A stretch of DNA of 10,962 bases from JBMNHG01 sp045627705 (lineage in GTDB: Bacteria > Verrucomicrobiota > Kiritimatiellia > RFP12 > JBMNHG01). The stretch spans positions 1 through 10,962 of the forward strand of contig JAZQOE010000044.1 of NCBI GenBank assembly GCA_045627705.1. Direction: 5' to 3'. Of this stretch, positions 6,207-10,962 are shown piece by piece. The notes under the pieces were generated by a model. That model worked only from the letters and a program-made list of their open reading frames with translations. It did not search any database and had not been told where the DNA came from. The number at the start of each line of letters is the position of its first letter. Positions within the stretch are counted from its first letter, which is position 1. Both the position numbers and the translations under genes were made by a program.

Positions 6207-7937
6207 TTAGGCATTGGGCCAGAGTTGCGCGGCGAGTTCGCGGAGCTTGTACTTCTGGATCTTCTGGCTGGCGGTCATCGGGTAGGAATCAACGAAGTGG
6301 ACATACTTCGGAATCTTGAACCACGAAATCTTGTCCTTGCAGAAGGCCTGCACGTCATCCTCTGTGATTTCCGAGCCGGGCATGCGAATGATGAAGGCCG
6401 CAGGTTGCTCGCCATACTTCTTGGACGGGCAGCCGACGACCGCCACATCCTGTACGCCTTCCATTCGGCCGAGGAAATCCTCGATCTCCTTGGGCGAGAT
6501 GTTTTCGCCGCCGCGGATGATGAGGTCCTTCAGGCGGGAGGTGATGAAGAAATAGCCTTCGGCGTCCATGTGGCCGATATCGCCCGAATGCAGCCAGCCG
6601 TTTTTATCGATGCACTTCTCGGTCTGTTCGGGCATCTTGTAGTAGCCCTTCATCGTGTTGAAGCCGCGGCAGCAGATTTCGCCATCGACGCCGAGGGGCG
6701 CGAGTTCGCCTGTCGCAGGATCGATGATTGCGACTTCGATGCCGGGGAGCGCCTGGCCGATGGTAGTGCACTTGCGCTCGATGGAGGGTTCGAAGTAGCG
6801 CGTCATCGTCATCACAGGGCCGGACTCGGTGAGGCCGTATGGGTTCGTCACCTCGCGCATGTGCATGAGATCCATGCACTGCTGCATGCGGTGAATCGGG
6901 CAGGCGCTGCCTGACATGATGCCGGTGCGGAGCGAAGAGAAGTCGAACTTCTTGAAGGCGGGGTTGTCGAGGATCGCGATGTACATCGTCGGCACGCCGT
7001 AAACGGCGGTGCAGCGTTCGTTCTCGACCGAAACCATGACGTTGATCGGGTCGTATTTTTCAAGCACGACCATTGTCGCGCCGTGGTTCACGCAGCTCAT
7101 GACGCCGAGCACGCATCCAAAGCAATGGAAGAGCGGGACGGGGATGCAGACGCGGTCGCGCGCCGAGAAATTCTGGCATGCGCCGATCCAGAAGCCGTCG
7201 TTGCCGATGTTGCGGTGGGTGAGCTGCACGCCCTTCGGGAAGCCCGTGGTGCCAGACGTGTACTGCATGTTCACCACGTCGTCCGGCGAGACTTCGCGCT
7301 GACGGGCGAGGTAGTCATCCATCGAAACCTCGACAGCGAGGGCAAGCACTTCGTTGAGCGAGTACATTCCGCGATGCTTTTCCGGCCCGAGGTACATCAC
7401 CCTCTTCAGGTGCGGGTAGCGCGCGGACTTCAACTCGCCGCGCGGCTGCTCGCGCAGTTCGGGGATGAGCTTGTAGAGGACCTTCAGGTAGTCGCAGTCG
7501 CGGTAGCCGTTGATCACGAAGATGTTTTCGGCGTCGGACTGGTTGAGGGCGAAATCGATCTCTGCTTCCTTGTAGTGGATGTTCAGCGGGAGAAGGATCG
7601 CGCCGATTTTCGCGGTCGCGAACATGAGGGCGATCCAGTGCGGGACGTTCGTGGCCCAAAGCGCGACCTTCTCGCCATGCCTTACGCCTAGCGCCATCAG
7701 GCCGCGCGCGAGGCGATCGACCTCTTCGCCGAATTCATACCACGTAAGGCGGTAGTCGCGGTCGGCATAGACGAGCGCATCCTGCGGACCGCAGCGCGCG
7801 ATCGTCTGGTCGAGCAGTTGGCCCAGGGTGTAGTCGCGGGTGATGGGCAGGTTGTTCCACGGCACGCCAGTCGAAATCGACTGCGTGAACGGCGCCTTGC
7901 TCGGCGCGGAACCGAATGGATCTGTCAGCTTGAACAT
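6207..7937 (-). CDS. Acyl-CoA synthetase / AMP-dependent ligase (FadD-like)
   Basis: A 576-residue member of the ANL adenylating family. It would activate a carboxylic acid with ATP to an acyl-AMP and pass it to CoA. Motifs in order: the P-loop YTSGTTGFPKG (226-236), YGLTESGP (367-374), GWLHSGDIGHMDAEGYF (447-463), the hinge and C-terminal lid SRLKDLIIRGGENISPKEIE (467-486), and the lysine motif MTASQKIQK (554-562, likely catalytic K559, with Gln where Gly is usual). No membrane segment is obvious. Resemblance is to medium/long-chain acyl-CoA synthetases, but the chain length cannot be read from sequence. I start it at MFKLTDPFG. The frame runs upstream to 8036, but that extension only translates heptamer repeats. 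The Shine-Dalgarno match is weak. The HTH-cupin regulator gene lies 129 bp upstream on the same strand and thiD 47 bp downstream, which suggests one transcript. Confidence 0.93.
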   Translation of the reverse strand: MFKLTDPFGSAPSKAPFTQSISTGVPWNNLPITRDYTLGQLLDQTIARCGPQDALVYADRDYRLTWYEFGEEVDRLARGLMALGVRHGEKVALWATNVPHWIALMFATAKIGAILLPLNIHYKEAEIDFALNQSDAENIFVINGYRDCDYLKVLYKLIPELREQPRGELKSARYPHLKRVMYLGPEKHRGMYSLNEVLALAVEVSMDDYLARQREVSPDDVVNMQYTSGTTGFPKGVQLTHRNIGNDGFWIGACQNFSARDRVCIPVPLFHCFGCVLGVMSCVNHGATMVVLEKYDPINVMVSVENERCTAVYGVPTMYIAILDNPAFKKFDFSSLRTGIMSGSACPIHRMQQCMDLMHMREVTNPYGLTESGPVMTMTRYFEPSIERKCTTIGQALPGIEVAIIDPATGELAPLGVDGEICCRGFNTMKGYYKMPEQTEKCIDKNGWLHSGDIGHMDAEGYFFITSRLKDLIIRGGENISPKEIEDFLGRMEGVQDVAVVGCPSKKYGEQPAAFIIRMPGSEITEDDVQAFCKDKISWFKIPKYVHFVDSYPMTASQKIQKYKLRELAAQLWPNA

Positions 7938-7956
7938 TTTCGCACCAGATTGCGAT

Positions 7957-8002
7957 GAGGTAAGAGGTAAAAGGCAAGAGATGATAGGTAAGAGATGATA
8001 GG
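7957..8002. repeat. Heptamer array, left arm (unit close to GAGGTAA)
   Basis: From 7957 the sequence divides exactly into 7-base units: GAGGTAA twice, AAGGCAA, GAGATGA, TAGGTAA, GAGATGA, and a final TAGG. The last part is also a 14-base repeat (GAGATGATAGGTAA). AGGTAAAAGGCAAG at 7965-7978 is the exact reverse complement of 8041-8054, so this array and the one at 8044-8069 are inverted copies in the same spacer. Confidence 0.85.
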
Positions 8003-8040
8003 CTTTGCGGCAACAATGGTTCTGCCGGCGGGACAAACCC

Positions 8041-8069
8041 CTTGCCTTTTACCTATTACCTATTACCTA
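8041..8069. repeat. Heptamer array, right arm (unit ACCTATT)
   Basis: In 7-base register the units read GCCTTTT, ACCTATT, ACCTATT and ACCTAG. On the - strand this is TAGGTAA repeated, then AAGGCAA, matching the left arm. The array abuts and just overlaps the stop codon of the cupin regulator (stop at 8067-8069). The two arms could pair into a long stem with a loop of about 60 bases in the transcript leading into the synthetase gene. Confidence 0.85.
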
Positions 8070-8633
8070 GAACGGCATGAAGATGGCGGCATAGATGGTC
8101 GCGGGGCCGTCGAAGGCGCGGACGATGTGCTTGACGACGGAGTTGTAGTAGGCGGAATCGCCCGGCTCGAGGATCGTGGATTCCTGGCCGTAAACCAGTT
8201 CGACCTTGCCTGAGACGACGATGATCAGTTCTTCGCCCTCATGGGAGGAAAGTTCTGCGGGGGCGTCCGCGTCGATCTCGATGTAGAATGGATCGATGTG
8301 GCGGTCTGTCTTGCCGCGCCCGAGCGGGAAATAGTGGAAGCTCGGACCTGGCCCTGACTTGTGTGTCACTTCATCGACCTCGCGCTTGTCATGGCGCACC
8401 ACGATTGGGTCGGGCGTAAACTGGTCGTCCATGAAGGTGCCGAGACGCTGGCCGAGTGCGCGCGATAGTTTCACGAGCACGCCGAGGGCCGGATAGACTT
8501 CGCCGGATTCGACGGCGCGGACGACATCCACGCCGATGTCGGCCTTCGAGGCGAGGGCCTGCTCATCCATTTCAAGACGCTCGCGGTAGAGCTTGATGCG
8601 GGCGCCGAGTTTTTCCTGCTTTTGGTCGGCCAT
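8067..8633 (-). CDS. HTH (XRE) - cupin transcriptional regulator
   Basis: A 188-residue two-domain regulator. Residues 8-64 form an XRE-type helix-turn-helix (ARIKLYRERL, then ALASKADIGVDVVRAVESGE, then LGVLVKLSRALG). Residues 115-186 form a cupin barrel with HEGEELIIVVSGKVELVYG (131-149) and the second cupin motif LEPGDSAYYNSVVKH (155-169). In this family the cupin is thought to sense a small ligand and adjust DNA binding. The first metal motif is degenerate (H131, E135), so metal binding is uncertain. The start is supported by GGAGA seven bases upstream (8641-8645) and by a promoter just before it. The open frame continues to 9227, but that part overlaps the WecA-like gene out of frame and has shadow composition. 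Being directly upstream of the acyl-CoA synthetase gene, it most likely controls that gene, its own gene, or both. The target is inferred from position only. Confidence 0.9.
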   Translation of the reverse strand: MADQKQEKLGARIKLYRERLEMDEQALASKADIGVDVVRAVESGEVYPALGVLVKLSRALGQRLGTFMDDQFTPDPIVVRHDKREVDEVTHKSGPGPSFHYFPLGRGKTDRHIDPFYIEIDADAPAELSSHEGEELIIVVSGKVELVYGQESTILEPGDSAYYNSVVKHIVRAFDGPATIYAAIFMPF

Positions 8634-8664
8634 GACAATTTCTCCAAAGAAAACAAAGGCAAAA

Positions 8665-8693
8665 ATGATACCGCACGCGCCTTTCATGCGCAA
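8665..8693 (-). promoter_or_regulatory. Sigma-70-type promoter for the cupin regulator / synthetase operon
   Basis: On the - strand, -35 TTGCGC (8688-8693) and -10 TATCAT (8665-8670) are 17 bases apart. Predicted start of transcription is near 8658, giving a leader of about 25 nt that contains the GGAGA site. It is the only good promoter found ahead of the synthetase gene, which supports co-transcription with the regulator. Confidence 0.65.
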
Positions 8694-8809
8694 GAGCGAT
8701 GCGTGATGCCCAGTGTGACATTTAGGGCAGCGAAACGCCGATGCAGAAGAAGCGATGGTATTGACCTGTTCCCGATGTCGCCAAGGCGGGATCGACCTTG
8801 AGTCCATCT

Positions 8810-10738
8810 TCAGAGGGTTTGACGGCCGTGAAGCATGTGGAGATTGACAGACCAGTCGATGACGGGTATGCCTAGTTCCCTGCCGGCTGCGACGATGAAC
8901 TCCCTGCGTTCGACCGGGAGTTCCGCGGAAATCATGATCAGGCCGATGCCGTTCTTTTCGACCACGTCCCGCAGGTCGTCGATCGTGCCGAGGATGCAAT
9001 GCCCAGCCACCATGCGTCCGCGCAAATTCAAATCGTCGTCTAGTACGCCGGCAATCACGACGCGTCTGTTGCCCAGACGGCATTGGCGTTCGCGTACGAG
9101 CAGTCCGAAGCGGGTGCCGGCGCCGCACGCGATCGCCCTGATGGAGTTGGCGCTCTTCATGAGGCGCTTGTGTTCCATTGCCGATCGGGTTTCGCGGAGG
9201 ATGATCGCCAGCTGGCGGCCGCCGCATACGAACGAGGCCGATATGAAGGTGTATATCACGAGTCTTGCGATCCAGCCTGGCCTATCGGGGAGGAAGAACA
9301 TGTGCAACGAGTACGAGACTATGGACGAAGCGAGTACGGCAAAGAAAAGCATGGCAAAGGAGAACATCGAGGCGGAGCGCCATATTCTGCGGTAGCCCTT
9401 GGCCACTGCGATGGCGATGAACGATGGAACGGCGGAATAGATCATCGAGCTGGCGAGCGCGCTTGCCGAAATGTTCGTGTCGGTAATAGTGAACGCGAGG
9501 CACCAGGAGAAAACCAGGGCGCAGATGTCCCAGCCCATCAGGATGAAGATGCGCAGCCTGTACGTGATGCGGGATGGCGCGATGCTTGACAAGATGCGCC
9601 CGCTGTCCCATAGCTCGACGCTGTTCAGATGGTGGACGGCCACGAAGATCGCCGCGACGAAGGCGAGCATGAACACGCCGTTGGCGCGTGTGCGCAAGAG
9701 CATGGCGGCCAGCCCGATTCCCACGAGGATGGTGTTGATCCCGTAGAGGATCCATGCGGCGCGCCGCTGGTCGAGGACTGCCTTAAGGACGCGGTGATGG
9801 ATGTGCGACTTGTCGGGCAGCATGATGCTCTTGAACCCGTCACTGACGGTTTCCGGCATGACGGCGCGGAGGGATCGGCGCCAGATGGCGAGGAGAGTGT
9901 CGAAGATCGGGATGCCGAGCGCCATGAGCGGGACGCACAGCGATGCGATGAACTCGTTGCGAGACGCCGTCATCAGCGGAAGCGCCGCGAGCGTGATTCC
10001 AAGGAACATCGAACCGCAATCGCCGAGGATGATGGACGACGGGTGGAAGTTGTAGCGGAGGAAGCCAAGACAGGCGCCGGCGAGGGCGAGGTAGGGGATG
10101 GCCAGCACGTGCGTCGAGCTCCCGCGGAGGAATATGGACCCTGAAATGCCTGCGCACGCGATGAGCGCGAGACCCGAAGCCAGGCCGTCCATGCCATCGA
10201 TGAGGTTCATCGCGTTCATTGCGCCGGCGAACCAGAAGAGCGTCAGCAGGAAGTCGAGCCATTTCGGGATGTCGAACGGGAGAAACCTCTCGAAGCGGAT
10301 GTCAATGGCGTAGAGAAATGCCGCGACGCATAGCTGGCCTAGCAGTTTGACCCACGGCTTGAGGCCTTTTGCGTCATCGGCGAGGCCAATCGCGAGCAGT
10401 GCGCCTGACGCGGTGAGGAACTGCAGCCGCCATGTCTGGTCGAACACGCTTTCGCTGAATTCGCCCGTGATCCATACCGTGCAGGCGAGCGCCGCATGGA
10501 AGGCGATGAAGACCGCGACACCGCCGCCGCGCGGTAGCGGACGCTTGTTGATGCGGCGGCCGCCAGGCATGTCTTCCATGCCAACACGGTGCAGCACGGC
10601 GCGAACGACGGGCGTAAGCGCCAGCGAAACCAGCGCGCCGATTAAAAAGGGGATCACGAACCGCATGCATTCGTTCGATGCGATCCATGACGCGAAGTGC
10701 GCGACACCTTCGACAAAGGCTGGTGGGAGGAAAAGCAT
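8810..10738 (-). CDS. Fusion: WecA/TagO-like sugar-1-phosphate transferase + WbpM/CapD-type membrane and nucleotide-fold domain
   Basis: A 642-residue polytopic membrane protein. The first half (about 25-345) is a complete polyprenyl-phosphate sugar-1-phosphate transferase: GGRRINKRPLPRGGG (59-73), the Asp pair GLADDAKGL (118-126), NAMNLIDGMDGLASG (175-189), FHPSSIILGDCGSMFLG (231-247) and the HIHHR motif (312-316). It would load a sugar phosphate onto undecaprenyl phosphate to start O-antigen, teichoic-acid-like or capsule synthesis. From about 393 a second block begins: membrane helices, GYRRIWRSASMFSF (448-461), then a Rossmann-like stretch GAGTRFGLLVRE (539-550), VVIAGVLDDDLNLRGR (560-575) and LGTIDDLRDVV (583-593). 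This resembles the N-terminal half of WbpM/CapD dehydratases. The catalytic SDR half with its YxxxK motif is absent. Neither candidate start has a Shine-Dalgarno site. M25 (ATG at 10666) suits the usual WecA start better, so the true start may be 10666. Confidence 0.85.
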   Translation of the reverse strand: MLFLPPAFVEGVAHFASWIASNECMRFVIPFLIGALVSLALTPVVRAVLHRVGMEDMPGGRRINKRPLPRGGGVAVFIAFHAALACTVWITGEFSESVFDQTWRLQFLTASGALLAIGLADDAKGLKPWVKLLGQLCVAAFLYAIDIRFERFLPFDIPKWLDFLLTLFWFAGAMNAMNLIDGMDGLASGLALIACAGISGSIFLRGSSTHVLAIPYLALAGACLGFLRYNFHPSSIILGDCGSMFLGITLAALPLMTASRNEFIASLCVPLMALGIPIFDTLLAIWRRSLRAVMPETVSDGFKSIMLPDKSHIHHRVLKAVLDQRRAAWILYGINTILVGIGLAAMLLRTRANGVFMLAFVAAIFVAVHHLNSVELWDSGRILSSIAPSRITYRLRIFILMGWDICALVFSWCLAFTITDTNISASALASSMIYSAVPSFIAIAVAKGYRRIWRSASMFSFAMLFFAVLASSIVSYSLHMFFLPDRPGWIARLVIYTFISASFVCGGRQLAIILRETRSAMEHKRLMKSANSIRAIACGAGTRFGLLVRERQCRLGNRRVVIAGVLDDDLNLRGRMVAGHCILGTIDDLRDVVEKNGIGLIMISAELPVERREFIVAAGRELGIPVIDWSVNLHMLHGRQTL

Positions 10739-10745
10739 TGCGACA

Positions 10746-10774
10746 AGTTAAGCATGGCACCATGAAATTCGCAA
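10746..10774 (-). promoter_or_regulatory. Weak promoter candidate for the WecA-fusion gene
   Basis: TTGCGA (10769-10774) and TTAACT (10746-10751) lie 17 bases apart on the - strand. The -35 box matches the other promoters here but the -10 box is poor. Transcription would begin almost at the ATG at 10738, leaving no leader for that start but about 70 nt for the alternative at 10666. Confidence 0.3.
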
Positions 10775-10821
10775 ATGGATTTTCAGGCGCGATACTGTCA
10801 ATCCTCGTGCTCCTGTGCTAA
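10762..10821 (+). other. 19-codon open frame resembling a truncated signal peptide
   Basis: The frame encodes MKFANGFSGAILSILVLLC and then TAA. It has a lysine, a hydrophobic stretch and a final cysteine, like the start of a lipoprotein, but the residue before the Cys is Leu rather than the usual Gly, Ala or Ser. No ribosome site precedes it and it lies upstream of the + strand promoter. It may be a gene remnant or chance. Confidence 0.2.
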
Positions 10822-10898
10822 AACCCGACTTTGCCACTTTCCATGTGACCGGCGGCGCTGACGCCGCGCCGCATCCTCAATAAAATCAATATTCCCTG

Positions 10899-10927
10899 TT
10901 GCGATGTGCCTTTGGTTGTGATATAAT
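10899..10927 (+). promoter_or_regulatory. Strong sigma-70-type promoter for a gene beyond the right edge
   Basis: A -35 box TTGCGA (10899-10904), 17 bases, then a perfect -10 box TATAAT (10922-10927), preceded by TGA, which also makes it an extended -10. Transcription should start near 10934 going right. GAGAGG at 10954-10959 looks like a ribosome site, so the start codon should lie just outside the window. The gene is divergent from the WecA-fusion gene; its identity cannot be seen. Confidence 0.8.
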
Positions 10928-10962
10928 TCATTCGTAATCCTATAAATGGCATAGAGAGGCGG

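Noticed and set aside
7938..8036. 33-residue N-terminal extension of the acyl-CoA synthetase
   Set aside because: It translates the heptamer arrays (LLPIISCLLPLTSS) and is not part of the ligase family.
7957..8069. CRISPR array
   Set aside because: Units are 7 bases in direct tandem without spacers, and no cas gene is near.
8634..9227. N-terminal extension of the cupin regulator to 386 residues
   Set aside because: The extension overlaps the WecA-fusion gene out of frame, is rich in Arg, His and Pro like a shadow frame, and crosses the promoter. The start at 8633 has a good ribosome site.

Overview
The window is GC-rich bacterial DNA with a short divergent tail at its right end. Seven protein-coding genes are visible. 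One of them, gdhA, runs in from the left edge on the + strand. The other six (8810-10738 down to 946-2763) all lie on the - strand. Nothing phage-like, plasmid-like or CRISPR-like is present, and the genes read as ordinary housekeeping and envelope functions. The lineage cannot be fixed from the sequence. The clostridial-type glutamate dehydrogenase, the MGH-like GH63 enzyme, the repeat-littered spacers and the GC-rich codon use would fit a Verrucomicrobiota, Lentisphaerota or Kiritimatiellota bacterium, but this is a weak inference.

Left part (1-2854): the last two thirds of a hexameric glutamate dehydrogenase, broken by one in-frame TGA at 427-429, ends at 852. A very strong bidirectional hairpin terminator (869-914) separates it from a convergent GH63/trehalase-like intracellular glycosidase (946-2763). 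That gene has its own promoter and Shine-Dalgarno site.

Middle part (2855-6206): a ClpB-type disaggregase that starts directly at the first AAA+ module and has no Clp N-domain. It is followed by an AT-richer spacer of about 310 bp with short hairpins and REP-like motifs, and then by thiD (thiamine pyrimidine kinase).

Right part (6207-10962): an acyl-CoA synthetase/AMP-ligase gene and, upstream of it, a small HTH-cupin regulator form a likely co-transcribed pair, possibly continuing into thiD. The spacers on both sides of the synthetase gene carry heptanucleotide tandem repeats. Further upstream lies a membrane protein that fuses a complete WecA-like sugar-1-phosphate transferase to the membrane and nucleotide-fold half of a WbpM/CapD-type protein. 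The last 220 bp hold a textbook + strand promoter for a gene beyond the window.

No clearly new multi-gene system is visible. The points most worth a second look are the broken gdhA, the heptamer arrays, the WecA fusion, the N-domain-less ClpB and a recurring promoter pattern (TTGC-type -35 box, 17 bp, TATMAT).
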